This document shows positions 1-10,649 of a stretch of 64,000 bases of DNA, one piece after another. Both the position numbers and the translations under genes were made by a program. The notes under the pieces are model-generated. The model had not been told where the DNA came from, searched no databases, and was given only the letters and a program-made list of their open reading frames with translations. The stretch comes from Coprinus comatus (taxonomy: Eukaryota > Basidiomycota > Agaricomycetes > Agaricales > Agaricaceae), in the NCBI GenBank assembly GCA_034638255.1, contig JAWPGT010000013.1:1-64000 (forward strand). The letters are read 5' to 3'. The first letter of the stretch is position 1; every line of letters starts with the position of its first letter.

Positions 1-332
1 ATTTAGCATTCGAGTTACTATACATTGCTGATCCAAAAATTTTAGACTCATACAGCACTCATGAAAAAAATCTAGAGATAATTTGAACTTGGAGACCAAT
101 AAGTTTGTTGAGTTGGTAGATGCTCAGATCGTGAGATCGAGTCTGTAGATCATGAATTGCAATCTCGAGATCTGCAGGTGCCTTAGGTACCAATTGACTC
201 CGAGTGCCTGCGTGTGTTAAGCGACACATGGATAACAACAGGAATTGAGTGTCCAACCCAGAACGTGAGTGTCGGCACATTCAGAGGAGAATAAAAGATA
301 TAGAAATTGTTTCTGGAATATACTACAAAAAA
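1..332. other. Left edge, no gene recognised
   Basis: This stretch lies beyond the stop codon of the first minus-strand gene. Short open frames exist but none has spliced continuity or a recognisable motif. It probably contains the 3' untranslated region of that gene and part of a spacer. Confidence 0.5.
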
Positions 333-1183
333 CTACCACTCCAAAGAATCCACAATAGGACGTTGAGTACCATTACCGCTAACAACAATTAACTGCTGGT
401 TCTCAAATGCGGTGACAAAGGCTGCATTTGCATCAGCCAAGTTATCAAAGACATGCATGGTTCCTCGTGACCCAACCGCACGCATAGCAAGATCTCTGTA
501 AGCCTAGGTTAATTTTTGATGATTTTGATTTAAAACTAGCATACGAACAAGGTGTGATAGACACTTGGTCGACGACCCATGATCACAACAAAATGTAGGG
601 CATTGGTTTTGGTGGAGACACTTGTATCCGACGGGGATGTAGAATTAGATATCATTAATTTCCTTCTCACTTTTTCAGTGTGGTGTCATTACTATAAAGA
701 AAGAACTTACGCAAGGCCATATGTACTATCAGCAGGTTCAGCACCAACCAATAGCGCGTCTGGTTCACGAGTCTTGGACTTTGACACGGCAGCCTTAGGT
801 GCCTTAGGAGTCTTGACCGCACGTAGTTTGCGACGCGGCTGTTGAGCAGGAGTAGGATTTGTGTCTGGTTCAGCTGGTACAGCTTGTTGGGAAGAATCGG
901 GAATAGGTGGTGACACAACATCCAAGGGAATGACTGCGACTTTTGTTTGGATATGAGAGTTTTTAGGTTCAAGGAGTGTTACCGTTGGTCCGTCAGAGTT
1001 GTCAACATCAGAAGATGAGCCTGGAGCAGGTAGAAAACGGGAACACATAGTATCAAAGTCGTCCCATTCCTTGTCGGTTAGGTGCGGAGGTGGGTACTGG
1101 TCTTGAACTTAGGATGAAGAAGCTAATTATCAGTATAGATGGAAAAAAAATGGGGGGGGGTACTCACCGGAGATCTCTGACAT
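333..1183 (-). CDS. Unknown protein, possible RNase H1-N/viroplasmin-like C-terminus
   Basis: Three minus-strand exons (1168-1183, 711-1107, 333-495) join at consensus GT..AG sites and close exactly to 191 residues. The tiny first exon encodes MSEIS plus one base; the start is the only ATG in frame just before a good donor. Residues 1-60 are acidic and Pro-rich (YPPPHLTDKEWDDFDT), the middle is Pro/Lys-rich with a basic patch (RRKLRAVKTPKAPKA), and the last ~65 residues form a compact segment containing FDNLADANAAFVTAFE. That segment resembles the second half of the RNase H1 N-terminal/viroplasmin fold by its Phe-rich, Ala-rich helix, but the match is by eye only. It is divergently paired with the 693-residue gene, 256 bp away. 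Function unknown; a nucleic-acid-binding accessory protein is only a guess. Confidence 0.6.
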
Positions 1184-1439
1184 GTTTTCTGGCCAGTGGA
1201 AGAGCGAAGAGGAGGAACGAATCAACCAGGAGCAGACAAACATGCGCAAGTGCCGTTGCCATCAAATACTGGACATGTGTACCTAGGGGATCTTTAGATT
1301 TGATGTTTTTAGTATTTGAAATGATACCTATTAATTTGGATTTTTGTGGCTACCCCTGGGATAATACCGAAAAAATAAATAATGAAAATTTGTGTTCTTG
1401 AGTCAGGTGGAAACGGTAGTTGACGTTGTTGAGTCTGCA
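1184..1439. promoter_or_regulatory. Divergent intergenic promoter region
   Basis: These 256 bp separate the two divergent start codons (1183 minus, 1440 plus), so both promoters must lie here or in the first introns. I see no clear TATA box or palindromic operator. Confidence 0.4.
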
Positions 1440-4110
1440 ATGGAACACAGCGATGTGAGCAAGCAACATTCTGTCTTCATTTTTCATGGATACTCGAGCT
1501 CATGATGTCTTCTAGATAACACCCAGAGGTGTGCCACCAGTCATCCTGGATGTATCACACACAGTCTTGAACACGGGTTACACTACAATTGAGGTGAGAA
1601 ACTGAATGTTCAGTCTTCAAAATGCTTACTGTCATTTCTAGATGGCACCTAGCAGAGCTACTGGGGTACTAGCAATAGGAGCACTCAATGTGTCACCAGT
1701 CATTGACGCGTTGAACGTGTTGCAAGTTATGAATGCGGGTGACGCGTTGAATTCCTCACAAACCTTGAACGCATCACAAAACTTGAAGAATACTCTGGAT
1801 GTCTTGCGTGGAGCACTGGAGACTGCAAATAACATATTACCTGCCACACCAGAGACCGTTTCCCGCATAGTGTCTACAGAGATCGAGACAGTAAGTCCAG
1901 TTTTTCTGAACCTGTATGAGATGTTACTTACTGCCAAGACATCAGGCTACACTACCAACGGTGGCACCAGTTCTTGACAGTGCTCTGAACGCAAATGCAA
2001 TACCAAGTGTGGTTACATCAACTACTCCTAGCACAAACATTCAGGTATATTTATTTTATTTCGGTTCAATGAAGTGTTTCTTACATATTTAGTAGACGGT
2101 GACTGCTGATATGTCAGCGACCAGCAGCCCCGCAACAGACTCGGTGCTTAGCACCATTCCAGGTCACGGTGGATGTGATTCTTCAATTGGATCCAGCAGT
2201 ACTTCTGGGACGGAGGCCACAGTTCAAGTAAGCCTTTTCCAGTATTTTGATTTACCGGATGAATGAACTTACTTACGCCCATTATTTGCAGATACCAAGA
2301 ACATCGCCTACTACCACAACAGTAGCACGCCTGGACGCTGAACCATCAACGACAACAACAGCAACCGCGGTGGTTACCAGCACTAGCACGCTAGCAATAT
2401 CAGGTTCACCTCCATGTTGACAAACTTGACACTGGTGGATGGCAGCCTCAATCACCACCATCTTGTCCAACTGACATGGATTGGCCTGTCGAAAGAGATG
2501 TTCAAGTATGTGAAAAGCCCCTATTTGATTTGCATGAGCTTACCTTGTCTTTGTATAAGATTGCGTTGGGATTGCCAGTTCCTGCCGATGCTCATGGTCC
2601 CGATGAAGGACCAAGTGCCACACATGCATTACGAAACCCACACCGTCCAGTAATACCAGTATCACACAAGTCCAAGCGACAAGACAGATTATCAAGATGT
2701 ATTTCACAGGCGAATGCAAGGAGGAAGAGGCTCGCTCTTGGACGCGACTTGAGAAGTTTCCGAGCATGGAGAGAGAAGGAAATCTTGGCCATCGCTCAAC
2801 GTCATTGTAAACGTCCTGATTACATAAGGCGTTTAGTTCTCAGAACCACTAACTTCAAGTTGAAACGTGAGCCCACTCTTCTGAATGCGTTGGTTCACCA
2901 CAAGGCCAAACAAATGAATGCAAGTGAGTGTTTAATCTTTTATCACGGTTGCGAATATAATTAATATGACATTGCTTACCTGTCTAGATGCAACTACTGG
3001 AAATCGGGCAAATGCAAAGGAGCTACGCAAGGCAATCGCTGAAGATTCCGAACTCCAAAATCTCTCTGAAGAGCGAAAAAAGGAGCTGATCGACAACTTA
3101 ATTGAGTACCGCAACACCAAAGCCAAAGGTGTTCGTGTTTCAAATAAGGCCGCTAGCCTTGACATTGGAAGTACGGCGAAAAAGATACAATGGGAGGTAT
3201 GTGCTGTACCATCTCTTTTCATCAGAGTCTTATTTGTTTACTCAATATCGTTATATCAGCTTACTGCTGCACATGAAAGAACTGGCGTTGCTAGTTTCAC
3301 AATATTTGCTAGGACTCACGTGAACGATACAACATACCCAATGTGGCTTGAAGGTGGTGAAGGTTTCAGATTTCTTGAAGAGGTGTTAAAAACAACACCC
3401 CATGATCTGGCACGAAAATTTGAAATATGGTCAATTGCACATAAGAAGGGTGAGTGCAATATTGAATAGTTAACCACTAAGACTGATATCTGCTACTCCC
3501 AGGAAAAACACGCATCGAAACCATTAAGGATCTACAAACAGAATGTAAGGGTCTCATAAATGATGGTCTGAGTAAGTGGCGTTTATATTTATTTTACAAT
3601 CACTGACTAAATCCACTACCACTAGACATGAAGATGAACCGTAGCAATATGGAGATGCAGTATGTGAAGTACAAGACTCACATCTGCCTTCGTCATCACA
3701 TCCACCTTCGCACGTGGCCGAAAAATGTCAAGTTCGGCCCCCCTTCAACAATTTCAAATATCGAGGAACTTCGGAAGCTTAGGGATGCATTGCGATGTGG
3801 CGAATGTGCATGGGTGGATATGACGAGAATTGAGATTCAGGAACTGGAGGCATCACTTCAGGAGGAGGGAATAGATGGTATCCCCCAGAGAGCTACAAGG
3901 AAAGACAAAGGGGTGAAGCGAGGTAAGAGAAAGCAGCCTGAACCCAGTGAGTTACAGAATGGTGAGGAACCTGTTGAACCTGCTGCAAAGAAGTCACGAA
4001 GAAAGGGAAAGGGAAAGGGAAAGGGAAAGGGAAAGGGGAAAACAGTGGCCAGTCAATTGCCTCCATCGTTCCCAAGTGCTGAAACTATCAATTCGAGTGA
4101 CTCAGAATAG
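1440..4110 (+). CDS. Unknown 693-aa protein with repeated exon motif and Lys-rich tail
   Basis: Eleven exons (1440-1454, 1516-1593, 1642-1890, 1946-2044, 2096-2227, 2292-2369, 2446-2923, 2988-3196, 3260-3449, 3503-3571, 3626-4110) join at GT..AG sites and close exactly in frame. The first six exon ends are all phase 0. Residues ~6-150 hold three degenerate copies of a motif like P-V-[IL]-D-x-x-x-x-[VL]-N, followed by a Ser/Thr-rich region. The central ~350 residues are helical and charged, with a segment FARTHVNDTTYPMWLEGGEG and a later WPKNVKFGPPSTI...LRDALRCGECAW block. The tail carries basic KRGKRKQ and (KG)n stretches typical of nuclear localisation. From memory, proteins with a similar tail are numerous in agaricomycete genomes, but no function is known to me. 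The join at 2369/2446 is the least certain; without it the frame is broken. Confidence 0.6.
4002..4037 (+). repeat. Hexanucleotide (AAAGGG) microsatellite inside the coding region
   Basis: Six perfect tandem AAAGGG units encode alternating Lys-Gly near the C-terminus of the preceding gene. Being in-frame hexamers, length changes would only add or remove Lys-Gly pairs. Confidence 0.9.
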
Positions 4111-5999
4111 GTTGTAGATAGATTTCTCTTGTTTTATTATTACTCAAGATTAGCTACACAGTCGAATGTCATGTTTTATTCGTTCTCTTGCTTTGCTCCC
4201 TTGTGAGATCTGTTCGAGATCATCAAGATCAAAAATGATCTATTGATACATCAATATCGGCAATGTATAGCCACAGGGTCTAACAGGGAACTTGGCATTC
4301 CTGGATAGTCAGGCTGCTTCGTATCATGTATAGTGAACAGTGAGCAGACGGCGATAGATATGCAGAGCAACAGAAGCAAACTGGGACTTGCATCTAAACC
4401 TTTGAAAATATCATTACCCATAATATTAAAGTACAAGAAATTGTTGAGGTTAACATAAGAGATGTAGGGAGATGAGCAGAAACAAAATTAAAATAATGTA
4501 GTGTAGACAAATGAGAGCACAAATGAGAGATACAGATCGATGTCATACCAGACAGCTAAGGTAAGTTGGGAGGGAGGTGGAATTGAATGTGGTGGTGACG
4601 CGTCGGGATGAGAAGTTTTGCGGCTGAGAAGAGGTGGCCAGACATGACAAGAACGCATAGGAGATACAGAAGGAGTGATGACGTGGTAGGTATTTGATGC
4701 TGGCATGAGGGCGTGAAGCAACGTCCAGTGACAGTGCAGTTGCGGGATACACCAGCCTGGGGACAGCGTGCCAGGCTCGGGATAGTCGTGGAGACGGCGG
4801 GACAGAGATGGCGGGGCGGGTGACGCGTTGACAGCAGGACAGGGATGGCAGGACAGAGACGGCGGGGCGGGTGACGCGTTGACAGCAGAGCTGGGGAACA
4901 GTGTTGGTGGTAAGGAAAACAGAATATGACGTGGCAGGATCTGGGCAGGATCCATGCACGTGATAGATGGGAATGTCACAAAGGGCGGGAGGCAGTCGGG
5001 AGGCAGCGATGAGCGGGGGGTGATGGGAGGTGATGGGAATGATGAGAGGGTAGCATTACCCGGTCGCGGCCTGAGGTGATGAGCAACGCCGGGAAATGCT
5101 GCCGGTAACATCTTATCAATGGCGGGAGGGATACATAACCGGTCCCGGAAACATTACCGGGAACGACCAGCATATTCTTGAAGTTTTTCTATATTTTGTC
5201 CATAATTCTCAATACATAGGGAAAATGAACGGAAACATATCGTGGTGAACCGGGGTATCAGGGCAACACCCGTATCTAAGCCGACCTTTCACGTGGGTTC
5301 CTCAGGTGATGGGCCTTGGGCTCAAGATTATAAAACCACTGAAATTATAAACATGTATATTAGTGGGTGATTGTAAGCGCGAAGCGAAATCAGAAAGCGA
5401 CCTCTTCTCTTAGATAGAATGGTGCAATACATAATTGAATTGTTAAATAATCGAGCCCCGTGCCACTAACGCCAAGGCAGTGACCCTGGGAGGTTTGAAG
5501 TATCGTCTATACGCATGAATAACCAGTAGTATAATATTCCTCAGAGCACATCCGATAAGATCACCATATATACATACAGTGTATCCAATATCAGGAGCTT
5601 TGTAGATTCGGTCCGGGTGCTAACTATTTATCCCTGGGGCGTGCACATTGGCTCGACTTGTCTGATAACTGTACTTATATTTATATTTATATTTTGGAGT
5701 GCATTTAGTGTATTTTTTCAATAACTGAAAGGATGTGTGGTCATATAAGGGAGGGCGGAACAATGCTTTGTCATCAATTAAAGAGATCACTTTCCGGGGA
5801 TCAATTAGGTTGCTCCGCACAGACACATTCTTGGTTCTTCTCTTATCTTTTGGGCGCTACGCCTGGCGAATATAGCAGAAAATCGGGCAACAAAATCGTT
5901 TCGCGGGGAAGCCAACGATAGGCTAATATTAGTCGGATCCCGATATATCTATACCTCTTTTCCCCCGTCTCACAATCACAAAAAATACTCCTCTCACCA
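4111..5999. other. Spacer with GC-rich repeat-like DNA
   Basis: No gene is supported. About 4560-5170 is markedly GC-rich and low in complexity (tandem copies noted separately), with several CCGGTAACAT / ATTACCGG-like words near 5030-5165. A 207-codon minus-strand open frame here is Pro/Ser-rich and simply reflects the repeat. A TATATT microsatellite sits near 5670-5692. The region could be a remnant of a mobile element. Confidence 0.5.
4801..4888. repeat. 51-bp tandem repeat, about 1.7 copies
   Basis: The first unit starts GACAGAGATGGCGGGGCGGG and the second, at 4852, is identical over 37 bp except one T/C change. The following 14 bp of unit one (GACAGGGATGGCAG) is itself a degraded copy of the unit start. 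Confidence 0.85.
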
Positions 6000-8594
6000 A
6001 TGAATTTCCCCACAGACAGAGATACCGGGCAATCATCAAAGAACTCGCTCGAAATACGTTTGACTGAACCTGCTGTCTTCCTTCGTTCAAATGGTGCTTC
6101 AATCCTGACTGATGATAAACCATCTGTTCTTCGAGGCTTGTTGGTTCTGTATCTCGTAAAGCCGACAAAAATATCGAGCATAGATATTGAGCTCCTTGCG
6201 CAATCCCACTTAATATTGCCAGAAGGTATATATACACCTCCTTAACCCATTGATATTATCTGATATACTTCATTTATAGTGGTGGGTGCTCGTAGGATTA
6301 CCGTCGCGGAAGAGCATTGTCTATTTAAAGCCTCAACGGTATTCTTTCAGGCTGGTAGTCGTATGCGAAGAGCTAATTCCATTGGACCTGGGGTAGCTTG
6401 CGGTTCTGCTGACGACATACACCATGATGACTGGGAGGAAATAAATGGTCATGGTAGACAACAAGACGATGAAGACGAGGGAGAAAGGGTAGCTATGCAG
6501 TCACCAACTATGCGACAACCCATTCATACCCGTGTTGGCCGTCATCTTAGCGTCGACGTATCACACTACCAGCGACAACATGTTACTTCTGACGAGCGGC
6601 TCTCTCTTCCTCTTCACGCTCCTTCGTACACTTCTTTGGTTCCTTCAAACCTGACACTATCCGATATTCCTCCATCATCACCGACAAATTATCTTACGAG
6701 TGACCCGGATCTAGTCCATGATACTGGGGGATTTCAGTCTACGTTAACAGGAAATAGGGATCCTCTTGAAGGTAAGCTAACTCAAGATGAATATGTACCA
6801 TGAATATTGAATTACTAGCTGCACACTTCTAGTCTCTCCCTCGTCATCGGGTCAGAATGTTTCGACTCAAAGACTCGGTTTTGCTGAACCTCTCGAGTTC
6901 TCCCCGGAGGATGATGAAGCCAGACAACAGGATACTTCTGAGACACCTCGTCACCGCTCTCTTTCCCGTGGTACACACCAGGGAAGAATAAAATCTGGTC
7001 TCACGCTGGCAGCTGTCTCAAACGTGCTGATGGATGCTGTTCGGTCGGGTGCCCAACGAGAGCGGTCGCATGGTGATCAACGAAGCCTTACGAGAGGCAG
7101 AACCACAGAAAAGCGCCACCCGGAACGCGTATCCTCTCCTAATAGTTCTATGGCACCCAGGTCCATGGGTAAGAATACATTACTTGGGAAAGTTGGGGAG
7201 GTTTTGCGGTTGGAATTTGATGACCACAAGGAAAACGAGAATTGGAAAGAATTTAAGAAAGGTATGTGCCTTTTTTGTGTTACGGGTTTGAGAGTCCAAT
7301 ATGAGAATCTGTTTAGGCACATACACCTATCCAATATCCTTCGAAATTCCCGGAAACTCCCCTCCTTCGATGCAATGTGATTATGGGACGGTTACATGGC
7401 GCTTACTAGCACATGTTCATCGCCCAGGAGCGTTTCGGCCAAAATACACTGCGTGGTCCGATGTTATTGTAGTTTCCTCTCCGGCCGAGGACGATATTGA
7501 AGAGAGCGACAATATCATTATTGAACGACAATGGGATCAACAATTGGAATATCTTGTTACTGTTTTTGGTCGAGGATTCTGCATTGGGAACTCCATGCCC
7601 ATAACATTTGCTATATTACCTTTGCAGAAAGTCAAGATATATCGGATCGCAGTTTACTTGGAAGGTGCGTCGGGTGGACAATGGCGTTGATATACCAATC
7701 TTAGTAACACATATATCCTTAGAGCATGTCGATTACTACATCCAAATGCAGCACATAGCACATTCAGAACCAATTAATCTTACCGAGTTGGTCTGTATTC
7801 GACACCCTGGAAAGAATGCGCCACCAATTTTACCCCTGGAATCCGACGACCCAGATGCATTTATCAAATCACCACTTTACGAAGCCCTTGCATCCCAGCT
7901 CAATTCTGATTCTGATAACAGGACTATTTCAGACTTGGCTTCTACTTTCATGGGTCCCGGTCCTTGGTCTTTCCATCTGGACTTGAAGCTTCCAAATTCA
8001 TGTAAAAAACTAAAACCAACGTGCAAGAACAAGCGTGCCAATATGACTGTTACTCATGTTCTCAAAATTGTAATGAGAATGGAACGAGGTGATGACTTAT
8101 ATCTTGATAAAACTGGAAAAAAGAAGTTGTTTGATCTTGTTATTCAAACCTCAATCAATATCCTATCCGTGAGTTTTGTCATCATACAAATTACTTTTGT
8201 TACTTCATGTTTATGGTTTTCCAAGTGCCGGTGCAATCCCGAGTACATTTCGCTGCCCTGCTACTCCCAGTTCCTGGACGTTGTTGGCCCAGTCAATTTC
8301 AAATGTCCATGTGATAATTCTGAAATTTCGACACATGGAGAAGGCTTTCCTCGATTGTTCCCTCATCACCAACATGCAGGGCTTGAACGTCATGCAACTC
8401 GAAATTCCAGTAGCTCGAATGAAGTTTCCTCTGCAGAAAGTGTACCCATTGATAGTGTCAGGTGGTCTTTGAGGCAGGCAAATAGTACTAGGGCTGCCAA
8501 TCTGTTTGAGCGGCTTGTTTCTGGACAAGAAACGGAATATGGAGAAATGCCACCAGCTTATGAGTCAACTGTTCACTTAGCAGATGATCAATGA
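6000..8594 (+). CDS. Alpha-arrestin-like (ART family) adaptor with PPxY motif
   Basis: Six exons (6000-6225, 6280-6771, 6833-7261, 7317-7664, 7723-8168, 8226-8594) close in frame to 769 residues. The N-terminus (LEIRLTEPAVFLRS...) matches the first strands of the arrestin N domain; a disordered, Ser/Arg-rich segment of about 235 residues (~95-330) then interrupts it before TYTYPISFEIPGNSPPSM resumes the fold. The arrestin C-domain follows (LPLQKVKIYRIAVYLE, ITVTHVLKI-like strand, VIQTSINILSCRC). Near the C-terminus PPAY (in EMPPAYES) is a canonical PPxY site for WW domains of Rsp5/NEDD4 ubiquitin ligases. By family, it should recruit the ligase to plasma-membrane transporters for endocytosis. 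Three transporter genes lie 7-16 kb downstream, but a link is speculation. Confidence 0.85.
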
Positions 8595-8835
8595 ACTAGC
8601 ACTCGGTTGGCAACTATACCTTTCCAAGCACGTCCGGGCTCAGGCTTATTCTTTTAGGGAATCGAATTTGTACTATTATATTGTATTTTGCGTTAATATT
8701 TGATATACAGTATATACTATACCTAACATACAAATGTGTTCTTACTACTCCTGTAACGTCTTCGACATTAACTTGTACAAATATTATCTGACATCACGTT
8801 CCATATGTTTGATATATTATGTAAGGTCTAACGAC

Positions 8836-10492
8836 ATGTTCTCTCCCCTTGAACTACCTCCCGAACTGTGGTCCAGGACAGTATCATGGTTGCCTTTCAC
8901 CCAGCAACGAAGACTGTTACGCGTCTCACATTTCTTCCATGACATTGCTATACCCTTCGTGTTCTCGTCCGTCAGAATTGTGCTAGTCGCTGGGACAGAC
9001 AATCTCTCGGAGTTGATGTTTGGAGTCGAAGAACCTCTGGGAAGAATCCAAATTAATGATAGCGCATTGGAAATCGAAGAATATCGAGCACGCAGGTCGT
9101 CAGAATTTCTCCTTCGTGTAATCAAAGATAGTAGATTTGCCCGCTTGGTCAAGGACCTGACAATAGTCCTCATTTTTGACGATGATAGGATTGCCATTTT
9201 CGAACAATGTGCATTGTTTTATCTATACTACTGGTGGCCGACTTCTCTAACACAAAAACGGACTAGTGATGTTGTCTGAAGCCTTCTCCGCTCTCAGTAA
9301 CCTTCAAACTCTACGCTACTATCCCTATCAGATTCACCCTGGTTATCAGCATATAAAAAATGCTCCAAAAAGTGTACGGACTTTAATATGTTCCTCGTAA
9401 GTATCATACTTTTCTCTTTCTTTTTCTTCCTGAATACCTTTCTAACTGAATATCATTATATCTAATATAGTGGTATGAGTCTCGACGCTTTGAATGAATT
9501 CCCTTACCTCGAGCACTTGGAATATTCCAACTTGGATGCTTTAGAACTCGCGATGCCAAGCTATTTTGATGATCTACGATTTCCATTACCATTCATTCAA
9601 AGTTCTCATCATCGTCTACACATCCTCACAATAAATGCCAAACGCATCGAACAAATACCAATCTGGGTTTACACCAATCTCACCATTTTGGAAATCATCA
9701 GTGAAAAATTCAATGATCCTATGAATATTGATTTTCTATCTCATCATTGCAACTTACTAGAGGATCTTTCTCTTGTAGGACATTTAAAACCACCACCTTT
9801 ACCACTCTTACCATCTTTTCCAAGACTTCATTCTTTTCGGCTTTCAAGAACTGATCCTGACTCTTTTGATCATGAGGAAATGATAGAAAGGTTGGTTAGG
9901 TTCTTGATTAATCGGAAATCTCTTCGAAGACTTTGTCTTTATCTACCTTTTATTCCGTGGAATATGTTGATACCACTTATTGATTGCTTGAAGAGATTAA
10001 ATCAGTTGAATGTGTTGGGATTCCATATAAGCGACATGCCTATTATGAATATGAATATGACTTTTCTAGAGGACCTTACTTCTTTAAAGGCACTTTCGTT
10101 AACAAGGGTATGGAGTGTCGAGGGAGAAGAATTTCAACCTAGCAATATTCATCTAGTAAGTCGTATCCCCTTTCATACAATATTCTGACTCTGACCTTTT
10201 TCTCTCAAATGTGTAGCTCGATTCTTTATTAAAATTACCGAATCTCACATATCTTGATATTATGGGAGAACCACGTACTATTATGGATAAAGATGAAATT
10301 GCCAAGGTTTTGTCAAAGTTGACAATGTTAGGTTGGATGGGTGAGTGGTGGGATGTTACGAGGAGTGGGATTGATGTTTATCTTGACGGTTGGTCTACTT
10401 GGAAAATTATGTTTTTTGCGGATTGTGATTTTCATAATCCTGATGATGCTTGGTTGTTTAAATACTCGAGGAGGTATTATTACGATAGATAG
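8836..10492 (+). CDS. F-box protein with degenerate leucine-rich repeats
   Basis: Four exons (8836-9208, 9267-9396, 9471-10155, 10217-10492) close exactly to 487 residues. Residues 3-45 are an F-box (LELPPELWSRTVSWLPFTQQ, then RRLLRVSHFFHDIA), the Skp1-binding module of SCF ubiquitin ligases. The rest is Leu/Ile-rich in irregular 25-30 residue steps (LEHLEYSNLDALEL, LTILEIISEKF, LKALSLTRVW), as expected of LRR substrate-binding regions. An in-frame ATG 34 codons upstream exists, but the start at 8836 places the F-box at the N-terminus as usual. Such proteins are strongly expanded in agaricomycetes, and the substrate cannot be deduced. Confidence 0.85.
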
Positions 10493-10649
10493 ATGAAGGG
10501 ACCTTTGTACACTTGAGATTTGTTTGGTGTATTTAGTATGTCATGCCTCTTCGATATGTTGTCCAGAAATATTCTACATTGTCACCCCTTTGATACAGTT
10601 ACAAGTATTACGTTCTAATATACAATCGTTCTGGTGACTACGCTAATAT

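Noticed and set aside
2395..2445. Frameshift in the 693-residue gene
   Set aside because: A 76-nt intron (2370-2445) with GT..AG ends restores the frame and fits the phase-0 pattern of the neighbouring exons.
4488..5111. 207-codon minus-strand open frame
   Set aside because: Pro/Ser/His-rich low complexity that follows the GC-rich tandem repeat; no start context, splicing or motif supports a gene.
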